DNA of 23,413 nt from CAZZNQ01 sp964655775 (GTDB lineage Bacteria; Planctomycetota; Brocadiia; SM23-32): the NCBI GenBank assembly GCA_964655775.1, contig CAZZNQ010000063.1:1-23413 (forward strand). Reading direction: 5' to 3'. Below the pieces are notes generated by a model. The model saw nothing but the letters and a program-made list of their open reading frames with translations. It was not told the DNA's origin and did not search any database. Both the position numbers and the translations under genes were made by a program. Shown here piece after piece: positions 7,502-14,838 of the stretch (position 1 is the stretch's first letter; every line of letters begins with the position of its first letter).

Positions 7502-8788
7502 CTAATCCTCCAGCCAGACGCCCTGTTCGACAAGCGATCGCCGCACCGCCGTGCCGTCCACCTCGGCAGGCGTCACGCCGTCCCGCAGGGCCATGGCAGC
7601 CGCCGTGCCGCACGCCTGCCCGATAGTGCAGGCCGGAGGCATGACGCGCATGGACGAGTGCACGGCGTGGTCCACGCTGATTGGCCGCCCACCGACCAGC
7701 ATGTTGTCGCAGTCGGCCGGCACCAGGCAGCCGTAGGGGATCTCGTACCACTCGCCCTTGGGCAGGCGGGTGATCTCCGTGCCGGATCCGGTCGGGCTGT
7801 GGATGTCGATCGGGTAGTTGACGCGGCAGATGCCGTCCGGGAACTTGGCGGCGCGCTCGAAGTCTTTGCGCGTAAGATACTTGTGCCCGATCACGCGCCG
7901 GGACTCCCGCACGCCGACATTGTCCGCCACTGCGTGCAGCCGCGCGTTCTCGAAGCCCGCCAAGTCCCGCCGGAGGAACTCCATGAACTCCATCACCTGG
8001 CCGTGGCCCTCCAGCTCCGCTTCGGAGAGGCTGAGCGTGTCGGTCGCGTCGCGGCCGATGATGCGGGTGGTGTTGAAGTGCACGCGGTCCGGCTCGATGC
8101 TGGGGAAGAAGAGGACGTTCTCGCGGTCGCAGTGGATGCGGCCCTCGGCGCGTGCCCTGTCGTAGGCGGCGTTGATCGTCGCGCGGTCCGGCATGCGGTC
8201 CTTGTCCACGCCGGCCACGTCGAAGCAGGTCGTCATCGGCTGGGTGCCGCCGTCTTCATCGCGGCCGATCTCGAACCGGCATCCCGCTCGCGCGGCCAGG
8301 TCGGCGTCGCCGGTGCAGTCGATGTACAGCCTCGCTCGGTGGGCGGTTATGCCGCTCTTGCCCAAGAGCAGGACGCAGTCGACGTCGCGGCCGTCCATCA
8401 GCGGACGGTCCAGGACGACGTGATAGAGGATGTTCACTCCGGCATCACGGCAGAGCTTCTCGGCCGCGAGCTTCGCCGTCTCGTGGCATAGCACGCTGCC
8501 GCCTTCCCGCATGCCGCCCATCTGGACCATCAGGTCGCGCCAGTCCTGGCAGACGCCCGTGTCGAACGGCTTGCCGTCCAGGCCGCTGGCCATGAACGGG
8601 CTGACGAGTCCGGCGGAGGCCATCCCGCCCAGGAAGCCGTACTGCTCGCAGAGCAGCACCTTCGCCCCCTGCCTGGCGGCGGCGACCGACGCCCCCAGGC
8701 CGCCCGGGCCGCCTCCCATTACCAGAACGTCCACGTCGTGTAGCACGGGGATGTCCGTCTGCTGCGGTCTGGTCACTGTTTCGGCCAT
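7502..8788 (-). CDS. FAD-dependent oxidoreductase (FAD_oxidored family)
   Basis: This 428-aa flavoprotein belongs to the PF12831 (FAD_oxidored) type. Near the N-terminus it carries the dinucleotide-binding motif VDVLVMGGGPGGLGASVAAA (about residues 19-38), then CEQYGFLGGMASAGLVSPF, which is typical of this family. The LYIDCTGDADLAARAG motif (second FAD contact, near residue 217) is also present. The C-terminal NMLVGGRPISVDHAVHSSMR and GQACGTAAAMAL segments complete the FAD pocket. There is no signal peptide. The ATG has GGAGG 8 bp upstream and its own promoter at 8849-8877. It lies just upstream of the LacI gene, separated by a hairpin, so it may be regulated separately from the repressor operon. 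The family occurs widely in planctomycete sugar-breakdown clusters; its substrate is generally unknown. Confidence 0.88.
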   Translation of the reverse strand: MAETVTRPQQTDIPVLHDVDVLVMGGGPGGLGASVAAARQGAKVLLCEQYGFLGGMASAGLVSPFMASGLDGKPFDTGVCQDWRDLMVQMGGMREGGSVLCHETAKLAAEKLCRDAGVNILYHVVLDRPLMDGRDVDCVLLLGKSGITAHRARLYIDCTGDADLAARAGCRFEIGRDEDGGTQPMTTCFDVAGVDKDRMPDRATINAAYDRARAEGRIHCDRENVLFFPSIEPDRVHFNTTRIIGRDATDTLSLSEAELEGHGQVMEFMEFLRRDLAGFENARLHAVADNVGVRESRRVIGHKYLTRKDFERAAKFPDGICRVNYPIDIHSPTGSGTEITRLPKGEWYEIPYGCLVPADCDNMLVGGRPISVDHAVHSSMRVMPPACTIGQACGTAAAMALRDGVTPAEVDGTAVRRSLVEQGVWLED

Positions 8789-8811
8789 CGGGGCGACCTC
8801 CGGTTGCTCTG

Positions 8812-8825
8812 GTCGTGTAGCACGG
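8812..8825. promoter_or_regulatory. Possible operator: 14-bp repeat with CGTG-N3-CACG dyad
   Basis: GTCGTGTAGCACGG occurs here, in the predicted leader of the FAD oxidoreductase gene, and again at 8735-8748 within its first 20 codons. The core CGTG-N3-CACG is symmetric. It shares the 9-mer TGCTACACG with the LacI operator, so it could be a weak second target of that repressor. The internal copy is also ordinary coding sequence, so chance is possible. Confidence 0.25.
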
Positions 8826-8848
8826 CCGCTGATGCGGCACCGCCGCTT

Positions 8849-8877
8849 AGCATATGCCGCAGTGCGACCAACGTCAA
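8849..8877 (-). promoter_or_regulatory. Promoter of the FAD oxidoreductase gene
   Basis: On the minus strand, TTGACG (8872-8877, 5/6) and TATGCT (8849-8854, 4/6) are separated by exactly 17 bp. The -10 lies in the palindrome GCATATGC. The predicted leader is about 55 nt long and ends in GGAGG before the ATG. Confidence 0.6.
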
Positions 8878-8896
8878 AGAGCTGCGCTTTTTGGGG

Positions 8897-8924
8897 TTGC
8901 GTCAGGCCCGAGGCGGCGTAGAAT
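8897..8924 (+). promoter_or_regulatory. Promoter of the tandem paralogue pair
   Basis: TTGCGT (8897-8902, weak -35) and TAGAAT (8919-8924, 5/6 of -10) are 16 bp apart. They lie in the 190-bp divergent region shared with the FAD oxidoreductase promoter. The start codon at 8979 follows about 50 nt later. Confidence 0.45.
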
Positions 8925-8978
8925 GTTGCAGGAGCACACGGTTCTCACTCAGGCATGCAATCCGCGGAGGGGGTACGA

Positions 8979-9419
8979 GTGCGCTGGGACATACACGGGA
9001 TCGATTACCTGCTGTGGCGCCGCCTGACCGAGCTGACGGGCGACCGTCCGATGGGTGTGCGACTGGACGCCATACACGCCGCCCGGCAGTCGGGGTGCAA
9101 GACGGCGCTGGCGCTGAAGGACGGCACAGTAAGCCGCGTGCCGTTGATGATGGTGGCCGAGGCAGCAGTAGCCGCGCACCAGGGCAAGCGGGAAAGCGAG
9201 TGGCGCGAGGAGTGGATACGCGGAATGCTGCAGATGGCCCGCGACCTGCCGGACGGGCCGGAACTCGACAGGCTGGTAAGCGCCCTGGACGCGTTGGACG
9301 CCGTGACGCTGGACATGAGGGACGCGAGGGTGTGGCCCTGGATGGGCAGACCTTCTGCAACAGGCAAACGCATGGTTCAGAGCACTGAGTCTCAAGAAGG
9401 GGAGGACGCCGATGGCTGA
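8979..9419 (+). CDS. Unrecognised small protein, paralogue A of a tandem pair
   Basis: I do not recognise this 146-aa protein. It aligns without gaps over 115 residues to the next gene (59 identities by hand count). Conserved blocks are DY..WRR..E.TGD near the start, RLDAIHA, SGC, DGT..RVP.M..AEAAVAA, GK.E.EWREEW.R and a terminal VWPW. It is soluble, has no signal peptide or membrane segment, and looks largely helical. After VWPW it carries about 25 extra polar residues (MGRPSATGKRM onward) that paralogue B lacks. I chose the GTG at 8979 because GGAGGGGG lies 5 bp upstream; an in-frame ATG at 8955 has no such site. Its end overlaps the next gene by 8 bp, suggesting translational coupling. Function is unknown. 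Confidence 0.8.
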   Translation: MRWDIHGIDYLLWRRLTELTGDRPMGVRLDAIHAARQSGCKTALALKDGTVSRVPLMMVAEAAVAAHQGKRESEWREEWIRGMLQMARDLPDGPELDRLVSALDALDAVTLDMRDARVWPWMGRPSATGKRMVQSTESQEGEDADG

Positions 9420-9777
9420 TCCGTCGGAAGCATCGGATTACCGGATCTGGCGCCGCTATGCGGAGATCACCGGGGACGTGGCAATGGTTGCGCGGCTGGA
9501 CGCCATACACGCGTTGGAGGAGTCGGGCTGCAGCCCGACGTATACGCTGTCCGACGGAACCGAAACGCGCGTGCCGATGATGATCGCCGCCGAAGCGGCC
9601 GTGGCCGCCCAGGCCGGAAAGACCGAGGCGGAGTGGCGGGAGGAATGGACGCGCCGGTTGGTGAACCTGGCCGTGAAGTGGCAGGACGACATGACCACCC
9701 GCGGCGTGGTCTCCGTGCTGAACGCCATGGACCCCGTCGCGGACGAGTTGCGGGCCGCCGGCGTGTGGCCCTGGTGA
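9412..9777 (+). CDS. Unrecognised small protein, paralogue B of a tandem pair
   Basis: This 121-aa protein is the second member of the pair and ends exactly at the conserved VWPW. It shares RLDAIHA, ESGC, DGTETRVPMM, AEAAVAAQAGK and EWREEW with paralogue A, so the two arose by tandem duplication. Absolutely shared polar residues include the Asp and His of LDAIH and the Cys of SGC, which could bind a ligand, though nothing proves it. The ATG is preceded by AAGGGGAGG, 6 bp upstream and inside the end of the first gene. The stop codon is only 3 bp from the stop of the convergent kinase gene. No known domain is apparent to me and I assign no function. Confidence 0.82.
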   Translation: MADPSEASDYRIWRRYAEITGDVAMVARLDAIHALEESGCSPTYTLSDGTETRVPMMIAAEAAVAAQAGKTEAEWREEWTRRLVNLAVKWQDDMTTRGVVSVLNAMDPVADELRAAGVWPW

Positions 9778-9780
9778 CGG

Positions 9781-11274
9781 TCAGGGCGCGGCGCCCGGTT
9801 CCCACAGGCTGCTGATGCTGGGCCACATCCTCCAGATCAGCACGATGATGGCTCCCAGGATGCCGAGCTTCACCAACAGCGGCACCAGCTTCTTCAGCGC
9901 GCGCTTGCGGGCGTACGATGTCTGGGCGGAGTCGAACTCCGTCACAAGCTGGTGCAACTCGTGCCGGGTGCCTGGCTTCTCCGTGGGGAGGTGGGTGACG
10001 GTCGCCGTTGCGTAATCGCGGGGGAATTCGCGCTCCAGATCGCGAAAGGAACCCGCCGGCTGATATTCGCTGTGGCCGGAGAGGCGGCGGGCGGGCGTCT
10101 CGCGGGTGATCTGGCCCTTGCGGATCCGCGTGCGCAGGTCGGAGACCGAGAGGCGGCGTTTCTCGACGCGCCCTCCGACGGCGACTTTCACCTCCCAAAT
10201 CTGCTCCTGGGCCTGCGGTTTGTCCAGACCCAGCTCCCGAGCAACGTCTCTCTCACCCAGGCATCGCTCCTCGATCATCCTGCAGACCTCGCGCACCGTC
10301 TGGATGCGCTGGTCGGGGTCCTTGGCCATCATCCGCTCGATGGTCAGCGAGACGTTTCGCGGGACGGCCGGCTGCAGGGAACTGGGTGCCTTGACGGGTT
10401 CCTTGAGGTGCTTCTGCCATATCTCCAGGGGGGTCGCTCCGTCGAAGGGCACGTGGCCGGTCACCATGTGGTACCAGGTGGCGCCCAGGGAGTAGACGTC
10501 GCTGCGGGCGTCGGCGCGTTTGGCGTCGTTGCCCTGTTCGGGGGCCATGTAATAGGGCGTTCCCATGGCCGTGCCGGTGCGCGTGAGGGCGGTCACCTCC
10601 GCATCGATCTGGCGTGCCAGGCCCAGATCCGCAAGCTTCGCCGTGCCTTCGCGGGTGACCATGATGTTGTCCGGCTTGATGTCGCGATGGATTATGCCGT
10701 TCTCGTGGGCGTAGGCGAGGCCCTTACCTACCTGCAGGATGAGTTCGGTTGCCCGTGCGGGCGGCAGGGGGCCGGACTCCCTCAGTATCTCCCTCACGCT
10801 GCGGCCGTCCACGAACTCCATCGCGAAAAAGTAGAAGCCGGAGTCCTCGGCTACCTCCAGCCCCCGGACGATATTGGGATGCTGCAGCTTGATCGCCGCC
10901 TGCGCCTCACGGAAGAAGCGCGTGAGCAGGGGGCGCTGAGCGGCGAGATGGGGCGCCAGCAGCTTAACGGCAACCAGGCGCTTGCCCGGGCCCATGGCTT
11001 TCCACACGCTGCCCATGCCGCCTTCGCCCAGCTTGCTGATGATCTCGAAGCTTCCCAGCTTCTCGACCTTCAGATCGCCGGCCGCGCGCTGGAGCTTCTC
11101 GGCCAGGTCCTGGTCCAGCATGTTCTGCAGCACGGCGCAATCCCACACGGGCAGCTTCGAGCCTTCCGCCCGTTTCCGGCCCTGGAAGTCCAGGCACTCT
11201 TGGGCTTGCTCGCGGGTGATGGCCCGGTGACCCACCGCCAGCCGCAGCCATCGCTTCTCCTGGGGGGTCGCCAT
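9781..11274 (-). CDS. Membrane-anchored serine/threonine protein kinase
   Basis: This 497-aa protein is a Hanks-type Ser/Thr kinase with every catalytic element: glycine loop GEGGMGSVW (83-91), Lys104 in VAVKLL, HRDIKPDN (196-203), DLG at 216-218 in place of DFG, and APE at 244-246. A leading segment of about 70 residues (LAVGHRAITREQAQECLDF) resembles the short helical domain placed before many planctomycete kinases. After the kinase comes a region of about 60 residues (360-420) that may be a GYF-like domain (SVSDLRTRIRKGQIT), then a single membrane helix at 463-484. The catalytic domain is thus tethered near the C-terminus. I chose the ATG at 11274, although the frame is open further upstream, because the predicted promoter lies at 11375-11403. 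Its partners are unknown; the paralogue pair next door is a candidate only by position. Confidence 0.9.
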   Translation of the reverse strand: MATPQEKRWLRLAVGHRAITREQAQECLDFQGRKRAEGSKLPVWDCAVLQNMLDQDLAEKLQRAAGDLKVEKLGSFEIISKLGEGGMGSVWKAMGPGKRLVAVKLLAPHLAAQRPLLTRFFREAQAAIKLQHPNIVRGLEVAEDSGFYFFAMEFVDGRSVREILRESGPLPPARATELILQVGKGLAYAHENGIIHRDIKPDNIMVTREGTAKLADLGLARQIDAEVTALTRTGTAMGTPYYMAPEQGNDAKRADARSDVYSLGATWYHMVTGHVPFDGATPLEIWQKHLKEPVKAPSSLQPAVPRNVSLTIERMMAKDPDQRIQTVREVCRMIEERCLGERDVARELGLDKPQAQEQIWEVKVAVGGRVEKRRLSVSDLRTRIRKGQITRETPARRLSGHSEYQPAGSFRDLEREFPRDYATATVTHLPTEKPGTRHELHQLVTEFDSAQTSYARKRALKKLVPLLVKLGILGAIIVLIWRMWPSISSLWEPGAAP

Positions 11275-11374
11275 TGTCCTGCTGCCCGCCTTCAATGATA
11301 CCTTCTGTGACCGTTGCCCGCCGCCCGGCAGGCCCAACGACGCGTCTAGCGCCGCGCCGCCGGTGTATAGAGGA

Positions 11375-11403
11375 AGTGTACGCCCGGGAGGGCATACTGT
11401 CAA
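11375..11403 (-). promoter_or_regulatory. Promoter of the protein kinase gene
   Basis: On the minus strand, TTGACA (11398-11403, perfect) and TACACT (11375-11380, 4/6) are spaced 17 bp. The leader to the ATG at 11274 is about 95 nt. This supports the downstream start over the longer open frame. Confidence 0.6.
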
Positions 11404-11450
11404 GAAGTGCATCGGGATGCGGCGGACGCCGTCCGGCCGGGTCGCGAGCG

Positions 11451-11479
11451 TTGCAGAGGGGGCGCGCTCCCGGTATGTT
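11451..11479 (+). promoter_or_regulatory. Possible promoter of waaA
   Basis: TTGCAG (11451-11456, 3/6) and TATGTT (11474-11479, 4/6) are 17 bp apart. Transcription would begin near 11486, downstream of the possible GTG start at 11482 and upstream of the ATG at 11512. Confidence 0.4.
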
Positions 11480-11511
11480 AGGTGGCACGTGAACCCCTGC
11501 CCGGAAGAGCC

Positions 11512-12831
11512 ATGCGCTGGATTCTGGATTGCCTGTACCTGATCGCCGGCCTTTGCCTGCTGCCATACTGGCTGTGGAAGCTGCCCAGGGGCAGGCGCTA
11601 CCGGGCGGGCATACTGCAGCGGCTGGGCTTCGCGCCACCGTTGGAGCCCAACGTCGAGCGGCTCTGGATCCACTGCGCCAGCGTCGGTGAGGCCACCATC
11701 CCGGCGACCTTAGTCCCCGAGTTGCGTCGCCTGTATCCGGGCTGGGACATCGTCTTCAGCACCAATACGGACACCGGCGCCGACCGGCTCCGGGCGCTCT
11801 ACCCGGACCACACCGTGTTCTTCATGCCCCTGGACATCACATGGTGCGTGGGCAGAGCGTTCCGGCGGATCAGGCCCACGGCGGTGGTCCTGGTGGAGCT
11901 GGAGGTATGGCCGAACTTCCTCGAGCAGTGTCGGCGCCGGGGCGTGCCCGTTGCCATAGTGAACGGGCGCATCAGCTCCCGCTCCAGCCGGCGCCTTCGC
12001 GTGGGCAACCGCCTCCTGCGTCACCTATGGGACGCGGTGGAGGTCTGCTGCGCCCGGAGCGCGGCGGATGCGGCCGGCTTCGTGGCCGCCGGGGTGCCGG
12101 AGGACAGGGTTTTCAACTGCGGGTCGCTGAAGTACGACGTGCTGCCGGCCGCACCGGACCCTGCGCGTGTGCGCGCACTCGCAACGCAGTTCGGCATCCA
12201 AGCGGGTGCGCCGGTGTTCGTGGCGGGCAGCACGCACGACGGGGAGGAGACCGTGATCGCGGCCGCCTATCGGGACCTGCGAATCAAGCACCCGACGCTG
12301 CGCCTGGTGGTGGTCCCGCGCCATATTGAGCGTGCAGCGGCCGTTCGCTCGCTGTTGCTGGCGCGCGGCTTCACGGTGTCCGCCAAGACGGCGCTCGATC
12401 AGGCGGGTGAGAAGGCCGGGGGCGACGACGTGATCCTGGTGGACACCATCGGCGACCTGATCGCTTGCTACGCGCTGGCCGACGTCGTCTTCGTGGGCCG
12501 CAGCCTTGTGCGGCCGGGCGGCGGGCAGAACATGATGGAGCCGGCCGTTCTCGGAAAGCCCGTGCTGGTGGGGCCTCACACCTCGAACTTCCGCCCCGAG
12601 ATGCGTCTGCTGAAAGAGCGGGGCGGCGTGCGGGTAGTGGAGGATCGTGCTCAATTGACCGGCCAGGCGGACATACTGCTCTCCGACAAGGGTCGCGCCG
12701 AACGCATGGGCAAGAGGGCGCGACGGGCTGTGGAGGAAAGCCGGGGAGCCACAGAACGCACGCTCGGCCGTCTGCGGCCCGTCCTCGACGCGGCGCCACG
12801 CGTCGCAGCAGGGCGCCGAAGTCTGACTTGA
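11512..12831 (+). CDS. waaA: 3-deoxy-D-manno-octulosonic acid (Kdo) transferase
   Basis: This 439-aa enzyme transfers Kdo from CMP-Kdo to a lipid A precursor at the inner face of the cytoplasmic membrane, an essential step of LPS core synthesis. An N-terminal hydrophobic helix (about residues 4-22) is followed by WIHCASVGE with Glu60 as the expected catalytic base, then STNTDTGADRL and LVELEVWPNF, all typical of the Glycos_transf_N domain. The C-terminal glycosyltransferase half has VFVAGSTHDGEE (nucleotide binding) and GKPVLVGPHTSNF. The length is normal (425-440 aa). I prefer the ATG at 11512, behind GGAAGAG, over a GTG at 11482 that lacks a Shine-Dalgarno. No other LPS gene is adjacent. 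Its presence is the best evidence that the organism makes Kdo-containing lipid A. Confidence 0.93.
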   Translation: MRWILDCLYLIAGLCLLPYWLWKLPRGRRYRAGILQRLGFAPPLEPNVERLWIHCASVGEATIPATLVPELRRLYPGWDIVFSTNTDTGADRLRALYPDHTVFFMPLDITWCVGRAFRRIRPTAVVLVELEVWPNFLEQCRRRGVPVAIVNGRISSRSSRRLRVGNRLLRHLWDAVEVCCARSAADAAGFVAAGVPEDRVFNCGSLKYDVLPAAPDPARVRALATQFGIQAGAPVFVAGSTHDGEETVIAAAYRDLRIKHPTLRLVVVPRHIERAAAVRSLLLARGFTVSAKTALDQAGEKAGGDDVILVDTIGDLIACYALADVVFVGRSLVRPGGGQNMMEPAVLGKPVLVGPHTSNFRPEMRLLKERGGVRVVEDRAQLTGQADILLSDKGRAERMGKRARRAVEESRGATERTLGRLRPVLDAAPRVAAGRRSLT

Positions 12832-12856
12832 CGCTTGAGGACCGGAGTGCTAACAT
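12828..12856 (+). promoter_or_regulatory. Promoter of the pilT operon
   Basis: TTGACG (12828-12833, 5/6) and TAACAT (12851-12856, 4/6) are 17 bp apart. The -35 overlaps the TGA stop of waaA (12829-12831). A leader of about 45 nt ends in GGAGG (12893-12897), 9 bp before the pilT ATG. Confidence 0.6.
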
Positions 12857-12906
12857 ACGCATCCCTGTAAACGGGCCGGGTTCGCTTCTGCGGAGGTTGT
12901 GATACG

Positions 12907-14127
12907 ATGGCACAGGTAGACAAGTTCCTTAACTTCTTGGTCAAGAACGGCGGATCGGACCTTCACTTGGTGACCGGTTCGCCGCCCATCGTGCGAATAG
13001 ACGGTCAGCTGCAGAAGATGAAGCTGCCCCCGCTGGCCTCCGAGCAGGCGATGTCGCTGATCGAGGAGATCATGCCCGAGCGCAACCGGCGCGAGTACTC
13101 GGCGATCAACGATACGGACTTCGCCTACGCCATCGAGGGCGTCGCCCGTTTCCGCACAAACGTGTACCGCGACATCAACGGCCCCGCCATGGCGCAACGT
13201 CTCATCCCGTTCGACATCATGACGGTGGACGACCTGGGGCTGCCGCAGGAGATCCGCGATCTGGTCATGCTGCCCAAGGGCATCATCCTCTGTACCGGGC
13301 CCACCGGCTGCGGCAAGAGCACCACGCTGGCCGCGCTGCTGCACTACGCCAATCAGCGACGTTCGGACCACGTTATCACCATCGAGGACCCGGTCGAGTT
13401 CGTCCACGACAACATCAACTGCATCTTCAGCCACCGCCAGGTGGGCACGCATACCGAGAGCTTCAAACGTGCGCTGCGCGCTGCGTTCCGCGAAGACCCC
13501 GACATCATCCTGGTCGGCGAGATGCGCGACCTGGAAACCACGGCCCTCGCCATTACGGCCGCGGAGACCGGCCACCTGGTTCTGGCGACCGTGCATACAA
13601 CCACCGCAGCCAGCACCGTGGATCGTATCATCGACCAGTTCCCACCCGACCGGCAGGACCAGATCCGCGTGATGCTCTCCTCCACTCTGAAGGCCGTGGT
13701 CGCCCAAACCCTCTGCCGCCGCAAGGTGAAGGGCCGCATCGCCGCCTATGAGATCCTGGTGGTGCACAGCGCCGTGGCGAACACCATCCGCGAGAAGAAG
13801 ACCTACCAGTTGCCCTCCACCATCCAGACGGGCAAGAAGTACGGGATGATCACGATGAACGAGTCGCTGATGAACCTGGTGGAGGACGGCTTCGTCGACC
13901 TGGAGGAGGCATACCAGAAGTCCGTCGACAAGCAGGACATGAACGACCGCGTCAACAACTATCTGCTGACGCAGGTGATGGACGGCGAACTGACGCCCAT
14001 GGAGGCCGTGCGCCAGTCGTATTTCCGGCCGAACATGATCGAACGCTTGAGGGCACACGGGCACGGCAGGGAGCTGCGTGACCTGGACCTGAGCCAGATG
14101 GATCTGCCGGAAGAACAGGTGTCCTGA
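12907..14127 (+). CDS. pilT: Type IV pilus retraction ATPase PilT
   Basis: This 406-aa hexameric secretion ATPase drives pilus retraction (twitching motility) at the inner membrane. Visible motifs are GGSDLHLVTGSPPIVRIDG (PAS-like N-domain, 15-33), Walker A GPTGCGKST (131-139), the Asp box ITIEDPVEF (157-165), Walker B IILVGEMRD (200-208) and the His box TGHLVLATVHT (221-231). The PilT-specific AIRNLIRE helix is present as a variant, AVANTIREKK. The protein is about 40 residues longer than typical PilT, with an acidic C-terminal tail. No other pilus gene is nearby, which is common for PilT. It leads a plus-strand run of five genes. PilU or a gliding-related paralogue is the main alternative. 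Confidence 0.93.
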   Translation: MAQVDKFLNFLVKNGGSDLHLVTGSPPIVRIDGQLQKMKLPPLASEQAMSLIEEIMPERNRREYSAINDTDFAYAIEGVARFRTNVYRDINGPAMAQRLIPFDIMTVDDLGLPQEIRDLVMLPKGIILCTGPTGCGKSTTLAALLHYANQRRSDHVITIEDPVEFVHDNINCIFSHRQVGTHTESFKRALRAAFREDPDIILVGEMRDLETTALAITAAETGHLVLATVHTTTAASTVDRIIDQFPPDRQDQIRVMLSSTLKAVVAQTLCRRKVKGRIAAYEILVVHSAVANTIREKKTYQLPSTIQTGKKYGMITMNESLMNLVEDGFVDLEEAYQKSVDKQDMNDRVNNYLLTQVMDGELTPMEAVRQSYFRPNMIERLRAHGHGRELRDLDLSQMDLPEEQVS

Positions 14128-14175
14128 TCGGCCGCCGCCGTGGGCCCCGTATGATTTCTCGCACAGCGGGGCGAA

Positions 14176-14829
14176 TTGTTGAGAAGGGATTTCATCCTCA
14201 TTGTGCTGGCGCTGCAGGGGGCGCTGCTCGCCGGCTGCCATGAGGGTCAGGTTCGCATACCCGTGGCCGCCGGGCAGAGAGCGCACGTCTGGCGCAGCCT
14301 GCTGGACTGCGACAGCTTCAGTGCGCCGGCGATCGAACTTCTCTATCGGGTCGAACCGCCGATCGGCTACGCGTCCGCGCGGGACCAGCCCGTGGAGGGC
14401 CTTCCGCTCAGCACCAAGCTCCGCTGGGACGACGCCGTTGTGTTCCTGGTGACCCGGTTCGAACAGCTCTGTCGCCGGCACAACGCCGCCGCCGTCTCCC
14501 TGGAGGAGTTCGACAGACACCGGACCGAGCTGCGGGATGCGGTGGCCCGCTTGACTCGGCAGCGGCGCGCCCTGGAGCAGGCGCTCGCCTCCTACTCCGA
14601 AGCGTCGGTCGCCGCCTCGCGCATGAGCGACGATACCAGCGCCAGAGAGGACGCGCGCAGCCGGATGCAGACCGCCCGGGAGACCGTTGATTCCATCGTG
14701 AAGAATGCCGCCGAAGTGGTCAGGCAGGCGGCGGAAGCGACGCTGCCGGAGCCGCCGCAGCAGGCCAAATCAGGTGGCGAACCGGAGGGCATATCCGAAG
14801 CACCGGCGGTGTCGATTTCCTCCAGATGA
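14176..14829 (+). CDS. Small putative lipoprotein, helical C-terminal half
   Basis: I do not recognise this 217-aa protein. It begins with a short basic segment, a hydrophobic stretch and a lipobox LLAGC with the lipid-modified Cys near residue 21, so it should be a lipoprotein. Residues 95-190 are rich in Ala, Arg, Glu and Gln and probably form a coiled coil (EQLCRRHN, ARLTRQRRALEQALASY). The tail is Pro/Ser rich. The start is a TTG at 14176 with only a weak Shine-Dalgarno; a second TTG follows directly, so the exact start is uncertain. It lies 48 bp after pilT and 9 bp before nnrE. A link to pilus function or envelope trafficking is possible from position only. Confidence 0.7.
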   Translation: MLRRDFILIVLALQGALLAGCHEGQVRIPVAAGQRAHVWRSLLDCDSFSAPAIELLYRVEPPIGYASARDQPVEGLPLSTKLRWDDAVVFLVTRFEQLCRRHNAAAVSLEEFDRHRTELRDAVARLTRQRRALEQALASYSEASVAASRMSDDTSAREDARSRMQTARETVDSIVKNAAEVVRQAAEATLPEPPQQAKSGGEPEGISEAPAVSISSR

Positions 14830-14838
14830 GCCGAGCGC

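Noticed and set aside
8876..8892. AAAGAGC-TGC-GCTTTTT as an intrinsic terminator
   Set aside because: It lies between divergent promoters with no gene ending nearby, and the stem contains a G-T wobble.
9952..11298. A long plus-strand open frame opposite the kinase gene
   Set aside because: The minus strand encodes an intact kinase with all catalytic motifs; the opposite frame is a GC-driven shadow.
11275..11673. An N-terminal extension of the kinase (open frame to 11673)
   Set aside because: It runs past the predicted promoter at 11375-11403 and into the waaA coding region, and its sequence is not domain-like.
12850..14520. A 556-codon minus-strand open frame opposite pilT
   Set aside because: PilT motifs on the plus strand are complete, and the antisense frame has no domain.
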